Shown here: piece by piece, positions 6,522-12,695 of the stretch | How the letters are laid out: each line of letters starts with the position of its first letter | Position numbering within the stretch: the stretch's first letter is position 1 | Assembly: GCA_024635855.1 (NCBI GenBank) | Contig: JAGXHZ010000121.1 | Coordinates: 1-12,695, forward strand | Reading direction: 5' to 3' | Source: Sulfuricurvum sp. | Lineage (GTDB): Bacteria > Campylobacterota > Campylobacteria > Campylobacterales > Sulfurimonadaceae | Length of the DNA stretch: 12,695 bases | Position numbers and translations under genes: made by a program | The notes under the pieces: generated by a model | Databases searched by the model: none | What the model was told of the DNA's origin: nothing | The model's input: the letters and a program-made list of their open reading frames with translations, nothing else

Positions 6522-6962
6522 ATGAAATTGATGTCCGTTATTTTATCAAGCAGTATGGTTCTAATGTTGGCAAGTTGTGCTCAAACAGGAGGTATTCCTG
6601 AAGTGGATTCAGCGGCTTCAAAATACGTTTTAACATCTCAGTCGGGTGTGATTACGGATGCAAGAGCCGTTGTGGTTAAAGGCGAAGGTGGCGGGGGTAT
6701 GTTGGGAACTATTGTTGGTGGAGTTCTCGGTTCAACCATGGGTGGCGGTAGAGGTTCGGTTCTTACGATGCTTGGCGGTGGGTTGATCGGTATGTATGCC
6801 GGAAATGAAATCAGTAAATCCAATGCACAAGAGCTATCGGTGACTCTCGATACGAGAGAGGAAATAGTGGTAGTTTCCAAAGGGACGCAGTTTGGGATTG
6901 GTCAACGTATCAAGATTGTGAAACGTGACGGTCGTCTTTATAATGTTGAGTTGGCAAAATAA
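6522..6962 (+). CDS. Glycine-zipper outer-membrane lipoprotein (SlyB/17-kDa-antigen type)
   Basis: A 146-aa lipoprotein. The signal peptide ends in a lipobox (LASC, Cys19). A glycine-zipper hairpin follows (about 55-95), with GEGGGGMLGTIVGGVLG and LGGGLIGMYAG forming two Gly-spaced hydrophobic segments, then a small beta-rich C-terminal domain (106-146, IVVVSKGTQFGIGQRIKIVK). This order matches SlyB/Pcp-like lipoproteins, found in the outer membrane and linked to envelope stability. It lies 45 bp after the oxidase gene but has its own extended -10 and ribosome-binding site, so it need not belong to the copper operon. It is convergent with the DUF2238 gene. Confidence 0.85.
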   Translation: MKLMSVILSSSMVLMLASCAQTGGIPEVDSAASKYVLTSQSGVITDARAVVVKGEGGGGMLGTIVGGVLGSTMGGGRGSVLTMLGGGLIGMYAGNEISKSNAQELSVTLDTREEIVVVSKGTQFGIGQRIKIVKRDGRLYNVELAK

Positions 6963-7003
6963 ATTTTACCCACTTGATTAAGACGCATTGAATACCATAT
7001 ATC

Positions 7004-7597
7004 TTATGGTTTACGTTTTAATCTTAAAAGTTGTCGGGACCAATAGATAAAAGCCAAAAGAGATCCTAAATAGCAAACAATCATGTCTTTTTGAGAATCC
7101 CAAGGATCACCTTGTGTGCCCAAAAAGGCCGTACCAAGTTCGGCATGAGTTACTTCGGTTGCTATCCATTCGATGACTTCGTATACGCCTGAAGCCGCGA
7201 GGAGAAAGATAAAGGTGAAGGTGAGAACCATCTTGGTTGATTTATGGAATGTTATAAATAACTCATAGAATGGAAGAAATAACAAAAATCCAAACATAAA
7301 ATGGGTTACCCTGTCATAATGATTACGCTCAAATCCAAAAAATTGAGTGATCGAAGAAAACCACGGCATTTCACTGTAGGTATAGTGAGCACCGATAGCA
7401 TGCAAAACAAAAAAGATAAACAGCATCCATACACTTGCATTTGAAAAGCCAAAGCGCTGATCGCTCCATATCAGAAGCGGCAAAGCCGCGAAGACCATCA
7501 GATTTTCTAACAGCCAATCATCGCGATACCATGGATTGATGCTAAGCAGAAGCCATATAACAATATAGACAGTAAATAATATAGGTTTTAGTTTCAT
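7004..7597 (-). CDS. DUF2238 / YjdF-type six-helix membrane protein
   Basis: A 197-aa integral membrane protein with about six hydrophobic segments (5-20, 31-45, 53-70, 98-117, 122-140, 172-187). Family motifs are visible: HAIGAHYTY (66-74), RNHYDRVTHF (91-100), YEVIEW (139-144) and LGTQGDPWDSQKDM (159-172). The charged and His residues inside these motifs are characteristic of DUF2238 (E. coli YjdF), whose function is unknown. The frame can be extended to a TTG at 7615, but I prefer the ATG at 7597 because the TTG lies inside what looks like the promoter. No Shine-Dalgarno sequence precedes 7597, which agrees with a leaderless mRNA. The tRNA-Asp gene ends 57 bp upstream on the same strand, so read-through is also possible. 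Confidence 0.87.
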   Translation of the reverse strand: MKLKPILFTVYIVIWLLLSINPWYRDDWLLENLMVFAALPLLIWSDQRFGFSNASVWMLFIFFVLHAIGAHYTYSEMPWFSSITQFFGFERNHYDRVTHFMFGFLLFLPFYELFITFHKSTKMVLTFTFIFLLAASGVYEVIEWIATEVTHAELGTAFLGTQGDPWDSQKDMIVCYLGSLLAFIYWSRQLLRLKRKP

Positions 7598-7603
7598 GTA
7601 TAA

Positions 7604-7612
7604 ATAATAGCA
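7604..7612 (-). promoter_or_regulatory. Extended -10 placing +1 at the DUF2238 start codon
   Basis: On the minus strand TGC-TATTAT (7612 to 7604) is an extended -10 with a 5/6 hexamer. A start of transcription 7 bases past the hexamer falls on the A of the ATG at 7597. Together with the lack of any ribosome-binding site this predicts a leaderless transcript. Confidence 0.4.
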
Positions 7613-7654
7613 CAAAGAAATAAGAATGAAGGAAAGGGAAATGTTAAAGATAGG

Positions 7655-7731
7655 TGGCGCAGTCGACGGGACTCGAACCCGCGACCTCCTGCGTGACAGG
7701 CAGGCGTTCTAACCAACTGAACTACGACTGC
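7655..7731 (-). tRNA. tRNA-Asp (GTC)
   Basis: A 77-nt cloverleaf on the minus strand. The acceptor stem GCAGTCG pairs with CGACTGC, the discriminator is G, and CCA is encoded (7655-7657). The anticodon arm is CCTGC-CTGTCAC-GCAGG with anticodon GTC, and the T loop is TTCGAGT. It is the last gene of the four-tRNA cluster. Confidence 0.96.
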
Positions 7732-7738
7732 ACAACTA

Positions 7739-7814
7739 TGGTGGGAATTACAAGACTCGAACTTGTGACATCTACCTTGTAAGGGTAGCGCTCTACCAAC
7801 TGAGCTAAACTCCC
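7739..7814 (-). tRNA. tRNA-Val (TAC)
   Basis: A 76-nt cloverleaf on the minus strand. The acceptor GGGAGTT pairs with AATTCCC (one G-T), the discriminator is A, and CCA is encoded. The anticodon arm is CTACC-CTTACAA-GGTAG with anticodon TAC. Only 7 bp separate it from tRNA-Asp. Confidence 0.96.
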
Positions 7815-7835
7815 AATGTCTCTATATTGAACAAA

Positions 7836-7911
7836 TGGCGACCCCTAAAGGATTTGAACCTCTGTTCTTACCATGAAGTGATAATGTCCTTGGCCACTAG
7901 ACGAAAGGGTC
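7836..7911 (-). tRNA. tRNA-Glu (TTC) with C at position 33
   Basis: A 76-nt cloverleaf on the minus strand. The acceptor GACCCTT pairs with AGGGGTC (one T-G), the discriminator is G, and CCA is encoded (7836-7838). The D-arm sequence TCGTCTAGTGGCCAAGGAC is typical of bacterial tRNA-Glu. The T arm is AGAGG-TTCAAAT-CCTTT. The anticodon arm is TTATC-ACTTCAT-GGTAA. Aligned base for base with E. coli tRNA-Glu (from memory), the anticodon is TTC but positions 32-33 are A-C where C-T is expected, so the near-universal U33 is replaced by C. In this organism it would supply Glu-tRNA(Glu); Gln-tRNA(Gln) is made separately through GatCAB. Confidence 0.93.
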
Positions 7912-7928
7912 ACTTAAAACTCTAAACA

Positions 7929-8004
7929 TGGTGTCCCGTGATGGATTCGAACCATCGACCCCTTCATTAAAAGTGAAATGCTCTACCAGCTGAGCTAACG
8001 GGAC
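7929..8004 (-). tRNA. tRNA-Lys (TTT)
   Basis: A 76-nt cloverleaf on the minus strand. The acceptor GTCCCGT pairs with ACGGGAC, the discriminator is A, and CCA is encoded. The anticodon arm is TTTCA-CTTTTAA-TGAAG with anticodon TTT. It is the first gene of the tRNA cluster, about 35 bases from the predicted transcription start. Confidence 0.96.
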
Positions 8005-8044
8005 CTCTTCAACCATCATTAAAAACGCTGATTGGGAGGGCGAA

Positions 8045-8073
8045 ATTATAGGCAAATTACTCTTACTTGTCAA
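8045..8073 (-). promoter_or_regulatory. Perfect sigma-70 consensus promoter of the tRNA cluster
   Basis: On the minus strand TTGACA (8073-8068), a 17-bp spacer, and TATAAT (8050-8045): both hexamers and the spacing are exact consensus. It is followed by a C-rich discriminator (TTCGCCCTCCC), as is usual for stable-RNA promoters under stringent control. It lies just past the cinA stop codon and drives Lys-Glu-Val-Asp. The rest of the 82-bp interval shows nothing else. Confidence 0.85.
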
Positions 8074-8086
8074 GGTAAATTTTAAA

Positions 8087-9178
8087 TTAGCTAAAGAACA
8101 GCTCTCGCTCGAGGGTTAAAAGCATTTTTATCGCCATTAAAACACTTTGTTCTTGGATGTAATTGCGATCACCCTCGAACAAAAATCGTTCAGTATGTAC
8201 CAATGTTTTAGATCGTGCGCTAATGTAAACGGTTCCGACAGGTTTGAGTTCACTACCTCCAGTAGGTCCTGCTACACCGCTAATAGCGAGAGCAAAATCT
8301 GCATAACTGACATTAAGAGCACCCTCAGACATTTGGTTTACCACATCTGCGCTGACTGCCCCATGCGTTTCGAGAGATTCATCATCCACTGCGAGCCAGT
8401 TCGCTTTTAGAATATTGTCATAAGTGATGAGTGAACCTTCATAAACACTTGAAGCACCATTTTGGGAAGTAAAATAATACGCAAGCGAGCCTCCGCTGCA
8501 ACTTTCGGCAAAGGAGATCTTTTTTTGATTTTTGGAGAGTTTTTCGATGATGTAAGCTGCAATATTCGAAGCCGCGATGACTTTATGATGCAATAGTCCT
8601 TTAGAAGAAGCAATAAACTGAGCCATATTTCCATGTTTTCTTGCTGTAATCTTTACGCGTACCCATCCTTCTATAAGTTCACACGATTCGAGTTTGACAT
8701 CAAAATTTTGAGCAAGCGGATCGAGTAAGGCAGAAACACTGGAGAGTTCTTCATTAAAAACGTGAATCCAACCGCTTCGATGTTCATCTTCGATTAAAAC
8801 AGGAGGAAGCTTTTTCCCCTCATGAGCCAAAATAACATTAATTTCAGACGTATTATACGAGAGGAGGTAGCTGCCATTCTCTAAAATACTCGCACGTGAG
8901 GGGATAAGCATGGAGTCTTTTAAGACTTGATTATCCGCAGTCACGGTACTAAGAAGTTTTCCAACGATGGTAAATGTGCTTTTTGTGGTGATAATAACGA
9001 TTTTGGATTCGGTCTTTAAGAGTTGATCGAGATGAAGAAACAGTCCTTTGTCGGACTCTTCAAAATAACTGATGGAGTCAATAGTGGAGAGTTTTTCTTT
9101 GATACTGCGTAAAAGATAACGCTCGTACGATTCATTCAAAATCAACCTATTTCCGACAAAAAGGACATCTCGTTTCAT
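8087..9178 (-). CDS. cinA: CinA family protein (PncC-type amidohydrolase domain, degenerate N-terminus)
   Basis: A 363-aa protein. The C-terminal half (about 203-355) is a clear CinA/PncC domain: FAESCSGG (223-230), GSLITYDNILK (248-258), HGAVSADVV (272-280) and GVAGPTGGSELKPVGTVYIS (301-320). PncC converts nicotinamide mononucleotide to nicotinate mononucleotide in NAD recycling. The N-terminal half should be a MoaB/MogA-like COG1058 domain. It keeps a related opening (VLFVGNRLILNES) but lacks the usual GGLGPTxDD nucleotide-binding signature; ITTKSTFTIVGKLL (63-76) stands in its place, so that activity is probably lost. It is shorter than typical CinA (about 410-430). A good GAGGGTG (9190-9184) precedes the ATG. 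It is divergent from ileS and upstream of the tRNA cluster. Confidence 0.88.
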   Translation of the reverse strand: MKRDVLFVGNRLILNESYERYLLRSIKEKLSTIDSISYFEESDKGLFLHLDQLLKTESKIVIITTKSTFTIVGKLLSTVTADNQVLKDSMLIPSRASILENGSYLLSYNTSEINVILAHEGKKLPPVLIEDEHRSGWIHVFNEELSSVSALLDPLAQNFDVKLESCELIEGWVRVKITARKHGNMAQFIASSKGLLHHKVIAASNIAAYIIEKLSKNQKKISFAESCSGGSLAYYFTSQNGASSVYEGSLITYDNILKANWLAVDDESLETHGAVSADVVNQMSEGALNVSYADFALAISGVAGPTGGSELKPVGTVYISARSKTLVHTERFLFEGDRNYIQEQSVLMAIKMLLTLERELFFS

Positions 9179-9251
9179 TTTTTCACCCTCAATAATTTAA
9201 GACAGTATATCATATAGGGCTTTTGACAGCAAAATTTAAACCCCTAAAAGC

Positions 9252-9257
9252 TATAAT
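9252..9257 (+). promoter_or_regulatory. Candidate -10 of the ileS promoter
   Basis: A perfect TATAAT lies at 9252-9257, 35 bp before the ileS ATG, giving a leader of about 30 bases and leaving no room for a T-box or other leader RNA. A TTGACA at 9223-9228 is 23 bp away, too far for a normal -35; Campylobacterota often do without one. Confidence 0.55.
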
Positions 9258-9292
9258 GCACAACTTTTTAACTACAATTTTTAAGGGATCCA

Positions 9293-12049
9293 ATGGATTA
9301 TAAAGATACCCTCCTGTTACCACAAACACAGTTTCCGATGCGTGGAAATTTGATTAACAATGAACCTCTCCGCTATGCGTCGTGGATATCTTCGGATGTC
9401 TACGGCCGTATGAAAAGCAATCGTAAAGGGGCTCAAAGCTTTACGCTTCATGATGGTCCTCCGTATGCAAACGGTCATACTCATATCGGTCATGCTTTGA
9501 ATAAAATTCTCAAAGACATTATTGTCAAGTATAACTATTTCAATGGAAAATCAGTTCGTTTTACCCCTGGTTGGGACTGTCATGGATTGCCAATTGAACA
9601 ACAAGTTGAGAAAAAGCTGGGTGGAAAACAAAAAAAAGAGCTTCTTAGTACGGCTGAAGTACGTAAACTTTGCCGTGAACATGCTGCTGAATTTGTGGAT
9701 ATTCAACGTTCTGAGTTTAAAAAATTGGGTATCGTTGCCGATTGGGATAATCCCTATTTGACGATGGACTATAAATTTGAAGCCAATATCTATCGTACTC
9801 TTTGTTCGGTTGCGAAAAAAGGGCTTTTGATTGAGCGTTCTAAACCGGTTTACTGGAGCTGGGCGGAGCGTACTGCCCTTGCTGAAGCGGAAGTTGAATA
9901 CGAAGATAAAGAAGATTACTCCATCTATGTAGCATTTGAACTTTCCGATGAAGCCAAAGTGCGTGCAGGGATTGAGGGGAAAGCGGCGATTGTTATCTGG
10001 ACGACAACCCCGTGGACACTTCCTGCCAATACCGGTATTTCTCTTAATCCTGAAGAGGTGTATGTACGAACAAGTGATGGGTATATTGTTGCCCAAAAAC
10101 GCTATGAAGCAATGATCGAAGAGGGTGTTCTGACAGGTTCGGTTGTTCAAAAAATCGATGCGCAAAAATTTGAAAATCTTTATGCGATCAATCCTCTCAA
10201 CGGTCGCGGTTCTCATTTGGTTCTGGGTGAGCACGTTTTGATGGAGAATGGATCGGGATGTGTTCATACTGCACCGGGACATGGTGAAGATGACTATCGT
10301 ATCGGTCTGCGTTATAACTTAGAAGTTGTGATGCCGGTCGATGAAACGGGATGTTATGACAATACATTGGTTCATGAAAAACTTCTCCCCAATCCAGAAG
10401 AGTTTGTGGGGATGCATATTTTCAAAGCGAATGAGCCAATCCTTGCCTTATTGGGGGAGAGCTTGCTTAAAGTCTCTAAATTTCGCCACTCTTATCCGCA
10501 TTGCTGGCGTTCGCATACACCGTTGATTTTTCGTGCAACACGTCAGTGGTTTATTGCAGTCGATGGAATTCCTGAAGGGGAAACCAAGACTCTCCGCTCT
10601 ATCGCGCAAGAAGAAGTGGCAAAAACGAAGTTTTATCCTGAAACCGGACGTAATCGTTTGGGTTCAATGGTCGAAAATCGTCCTGATTGGTGTATCTCAC
10701 GTCAACGTGATTGGGGTGTTCCTATCGCATTTTTCCGTGTTAAAGAGACGGGTGAAGTGATTTTGGATGAGAAAACACTTAACTTTATCGCAATGATTTT
10801 CGAGATGCACGGAACGGATGCATGGTACTCCATGAGCATTGCCGAATTGCTCTATCCGGGATGTCCTCATAAAGCGGATGATTTGGAAAAAGTGACCGAC
10901 ATTTTGGATGTATGGTTTGACAGCGGTTCAACGTGGAATGCGGTACTCAAATCACGCAACTACGATGCGGGAACTTATCCTGCTGATTTGTACATCGAAG
11001 GTTCTGATCAGCATCGAGGATGGTTCCAATCTTCACTCTTTTTGAGTGCGGCAGTTGAACATATCGCTCCGTATAAAGCCATTTTGACTCACGGGTTTAC
11101 CGTCGATGAAAAAGGCGAAAAAATGTCGAAATCCAAAGGCAATGTTGTCGCTCCCGATACGGTGCTCAAAGAGTACGGCTCAGAAATTTTACGTTTATGG
11201 GTTGCGATGAGCGATTATCAAGGGGATCTCAAAATCTCAGGTAATATTCTCAAGCAAACGGCTGAGCAATACCGAAAACTTCGTAATACCTTTCGTATCA
11301 TGCTCGCAAACCTCGATGGGCTTGAAGCCATTGTTCCTTATGAGCAAATGGGTGAAATCGATAAATGGATTGTTGCTAAAGCAAAAGAGGTGTTCGATGA
11401 GACCCATAAATTGTTTGGAGAGTACAACTTTGTCCAGGGGATGAGCGGGCTGAATTATTTTATCGTCAATGAGCTCAGCGGTGTGTATATCGACATTACC
11501 AAAGACCGTATGTATTGTGATGCTTCGGACTCAGCTAGCCGAAGATCAACGCAAAGTGCCATGGCGATTATTGCAGGATCGATGCTTGGACTTATTGCTC
11601 CAATCCTTACGTACACTGCGGATGAAATTTTTGAAAATGCGCCGGCACTTCTCAAAGGGGATGCAGCTGATATTTTTGATGTTGTTTACGCTTCGATCAA
11701 ACCAGTAACAAGTAACTGGGATGAAGTGAATACAAAAGCGGTTCGGGTAGGACTGAATGAAGTCGTAGATGGATTGAAAAAAGAAAAAATTATCAAAAAT
11801 ACTCTTGAATTGGTTGTTTCAACAAAATCTTCATTATTGAAATCGATGAAAAAAGAGGACATTGAAGAGTACTTGGTTATTTCTAAATGGTGTGCGTGCG
11901 AGTTGAAAGATATTTTAGGAACGTTTGAAATTGAGGGTGAAAAATTTAATATTGCTCGTGCTTCTAAAGCTAAATGCCCGCGTTGCTGGAAATATCATAG
12001 TGTTAATGAAGAGACATTGTGTGAACGTTGTGCGAGTGTTGTTGCATGA
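9293..12049 (+). CDS. ileS: Isoleucine-tRNA ligase
   Basis: A 918-aa class I aminoacyl-tRNA synthetase that charges tRNA-Ile in the cytoplasm and edits Val-tRNA-Ile. The HIGH signature is H64-IG-H67 inside PPYANGHTHIGHALNK. The editing (CP1) domain spans about 190-400, with WTTTPWTLPANT and the GxGxVHTAPGHGEDDY-type stretch. DWCISRQRDWGVP precedes the second half of the Rossmann fold, and KMSKS is at 610-614. The anticodon-binding helical domain follows, and the C-terminal zinc finger keeps its four Cys (C895, C898, C910, C913). Length is typical of the bacterial (not eukaryote-like) IleRS type. AAGGGA (9283-9288) sets the start. The stop overlaps the next small ORF (ATGA), so ileS leads an operon with that ORF and gatA. 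Confidence 0.97.
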   Translation: MDYKDTLLLPQTQFPMRGNLINNEPLRYASWISSDVYGRMKSNRKGAQSFTLHDGPPYANGHTHIGHALNKILKDIIVKYNYFNGKSVRFTPGWDCHGLPIEQQVEKKLGGKQKKELLSTAEVRKLCREHAAEFVDIQRSEFKKLGIVADWDNPYLTMDYKFEANIYRTLCSVAKKGLLIERSKPVYWSWAERTALAEAEVEYEDKEDYSIYVAFELSDEAKVRAGIEGKAAIVIWTTTPWTLPANTGISLNPEEVYVRTSDGYIVAQKRYEAMIEEGVLTGSVVQKIDAQKFENLYAINPLNGRGSHLVLGEHVLMENGSGCVHTAPGHGEDDYRIGLRYNLEVVMPVDETGCYDNTLVHEKLLPNPEEFVGMHIFKANEPILALLGESLLKVSKFRHSYPHCWRSHTPLIFRATRQWFIAVDGIPEGETKTLRSIAQEEVAKTKFYPETGRNRLGSMVENRPDWCISRQRDWGVPIAFFRVKETGEVILDEKTLNFIAMIFEMHGTDAWYSMSIAELLYPGCPHKADDLEKVTDILDVWFDSGSTWNAVLKSRNYDAGTYPADLYIEGSDQHRGWFQSSLFLSAAVEHIAPYKAILTHGFTVDEKGEKMSKSKGNVVAPDTVLKEYGSEILRLWVAMSDYQGDLKISGNILKQTAEQYRKLRNTFRIMLANLDGLEAIVPYEQMGEIDKWIVAKAKEVFDETHKLFGEYNFVQGMSGLNYFIVNELSGVYIDITKDRMYCDASDSASRRSTQSAMAIIAGSMLGLIAPILTYTADEIFENAPALLKGDAADIFDVVYASIKPVTSNWDEVNTKAVRVGLNEVVDGLKKEKIIKNTLELVVSTKSSLLKSMKKEDIEEYLVISKWCACELKDILGTFEIEGEKFNIARASKAKCPRCWKYHSVNEETLCERCASVVA

Positions 12050-12165
12050 TGAGAGAACCGGTATCTTTGCTTTTTATCGCTGAGACGGTTGGCGTTATTT
12101 TCGCAATTATCGCTTTGGGGATTTTGATGGTAAAAAATGCAAAACGTAAAAAGGAATCTGTATGA
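12046..12165 (+). CDS. 39-aa single-pass membrane microprotein between ileS and gatA
   Basis: A short ORF reading [20 protein letters not shown] and continuing [19 protein letters not shown]. It has one hydrophobic segment (about 7-29) followed by a strongly basic tail (KNAKRKK), predicting an N-out/C-in inner-membrane anchor by the positive-inside rule. Its ATG overlaps the ileS stop (ATGA) and its stop overlaps the gatA start (ATGA), so both borders are translationally coupled; it also carries the gatA ribosome-binding site (AAGGAA, 12151-12156). Its own ribosome-binding site is poor, consistent with reinitiation after ileS. I do not recognise a family. It could be a real membrane protein or a coupling ORF that carries ribosomes from ileS into gatA. 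Confidence 0.65.
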   Translation: MMREPVSLLFIAETVGVIFAIIALGILMVKNAKRKKESV

Positions 12166-12695
12166 TAACACTCAAAGAGGCGTTAAAACTCTCTGCTAAT
12201 GAGCTCGTTGCCTTAAAAGAAGAATTAAAAATTAAAATTTTGGCGTATCCTGAGTTGAACGGTTATATTGATGTTGAAAATGTTGGGGAAGGTATTCCTA
12301 TCGCGATTAAAGACAATATTCAAGTTAAAGGGTGGTCGGTGACATCGGGTTCAAATATCCTAAAAGGGTATGTGGCTCCGTACAATGCAACCATTATCGA
12401 GAAGCTGTTGGCAAATGGGATGAGCCCATTTGGTCGTACCAATATGGATGAGTTTGCAATGGGTTCGACAACGGAGAGCAGTTGTTATGGCAAAACCCTT
12501 AATCCTCTCAATCATAACTGTGTCCCAGGAGGAAGTTCAGGCGGATCGGCTGCGGTTGTCGCGGCGGGTCTTGCGGTTGCGGCACTGGGAAGCGATACGG
12601 GCGGGTCAATTCGTCAGCCTGCGGCATTTTGCGGAATCGTTGGAATGAAACCTACTTACGGACGGGTAAGCCGTTATGGATTGGGTGCGTATGCC
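12162..12695 (+). CDS. gatA: Glutamyl/aspartyl-tRNA amidotransferase subunit A (5' part)
   Basis: The first 178 codons are present; the gene runs off the right edge. It is an amidase-signature enzyme, the glutaminase subunit of GatCAB, which amidates Glu-tRNA(Gln) and/or Asp-tRNA(Asn). The catalytic triad is visible at the family spacing: K50 in PIAIKDNI, cis-Ser S125 in [10 protein letters not shown], and nucleophile S149 in [12 protein letters not shown] (75 and 24 residues apart, as in S. aureus GatA K79/S154/S178). [15 protein letters not shown] (91-105) is the GatA-specific stretch. Start ATG at 12162 follows AAGGAA and overlaps the microprotein stop. Members of this phylum generally lack GlnRS, so the gene is expected to be essential. 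Confidence 0.96.
   Translation, partial: MITLKEALKLSANELVALKEELKIKILAYPELNGYIDVENVGEGIPIAIKDNIQVKGWSVTSGSNILKGYVAPYNATIIEKLLANGMSPFGRTNMDEFAMGSTTESSCYGKTLNPLNHNCVPGGSSGGSAAVVAAGLAVAALGSDTGGSIRQPAAFCGIVGMKPTYGRVSRYGLGAYA

Noticed and set aside
6994..7010. Hairpin ACCATA/TATGGT as a terminator between the lipoprotein and DUF2238 genes
   Set aside because: The stem is only 6 bp and AT-rich, it overlaps the DUF2238 stop codon, and no proper T-run follows. It is too weak to call.
7616..7654. Terminator after the tRNA cluster
   Set aside because: The interval is pyrimidine-rich on the minus strand but contains no inverted repeat, so no terminator can be supported.
7836..7911. Reading the tRNA with anticodon TCA (selenocysteine or suppressor) so that U33 is preserved
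   Set aside because: Shifting the loop breaks the TTATC/GGTAA stem, while the base-for-base alignment with tRNA-Glu holds over the whole molecule.
7655..8004. tRNA cluster as an integration site for a mobile element
   Set aside because: No partial tRNA 3'-end duplicates or integrase genes were seen near the cluster; its neighbours look like core genes.
9223..9257. TTGACA (9223-9228) paired with TATAAT (9252-9257) upstream of ileS as a full sigma-70 promoter
   Set aside because: The spacer is 23 bp, outside the functional range of 15-19. Only the -10 is kept as a candidate.
9551..10282. 243-codon open frame on the minus strand inside ileS
   Set aside because: It lies wholly opposite the editing-domain part of a fully conserved ileS, is rich in Arg, Phe, Asn and Cys, and has no family features. 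It is an antisense shadow.
1..12695. CRISPR array, IS element, or riboswitch
   Set aside because: No regularly spaced repeats, no transposase frames with terminal inverted repeats, and no leader long or structured enough for a riboswitch were found on either strand.

Overview
The window looks like a chromosomal segment of a free-living Campylobacterota (Epsilonproteobacteria) species, most like Sulfuricurvum or Sulfurimonas. This rests on moderate-to-low GC, an AT-rich signal style with extended -10 promoters, a gatA gene tightly coupled to ileS, and the general look of the proteins. The assignment is an inference, because no search could be run.

Layout, left to right. (1) Positions 2-133 hold the 3' end of an unrecognised plus-strand gene. 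(2) Positions 176-1631 are a candidate inserted segment carrying one AAA+ ATPase gene (ATPase_2 plus DUF234 with a PD-(D/E)XK-like motif). It is flanked by a perfect 46-bp direct repeat whose right copy is the 3' end of the next gene. (3) A minus-strand lemA / DUF3137 membrane-protein operon occupies 3109-1590. (4) A plus-strand copper-handling operon runs from 3283 to 6476: a CusF-like periplasmic copper chaperone, a 63-aa exported protein of unknown function, a TolC/CusC-type outer-membrane lipoprotein, and a Tat-exported two-domain multicopper oxidase with a Met-rich insertion. All four genes overlap end to end. (5) A glycine-zipper lipoprotein with its own promoter lies at 6522-6962. (6) On the minus strand are a DUF2238/YjdF-type membrane protein (possibly leaderless), a four-gene tRNA cluster (transcribed Lys-Glu-Val-Asp) behind a perfect sigma-70 consensus promoter, and a CinA-family gene with a degenerate N-terminal domain. 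(7) On the plus strand are ileS, an unlisted 39-aa single-pass membrane microprotein, and the 5' part of gatA, all joined by ATGA stop/start overlaps.

How the genes work together. The copper operon appears to bind periplasmic Cu(I), oxidise it, and provide an outer-membrane duct, but no RND pump or membrane-fusion gene lies in it. The right half concerns translation: tRNA genes, IleRS, and the A subunit of the GatCAB amidotransferase, which makes Gln-tRNA and/or Asn-tRNA from the mischarged precursors.

Best candidates for a second look are the 46-bp-repeat-flanked ATPase, the tRNA-Glu with C instead of U at position 33, the 39-aa ORF between ileS and gatA, and the pump-less copper cassette with its unusual oxidase. 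Everything else looks like ordinary core genome. No CRISPR array, IS element, integrase or rRNA was seen.
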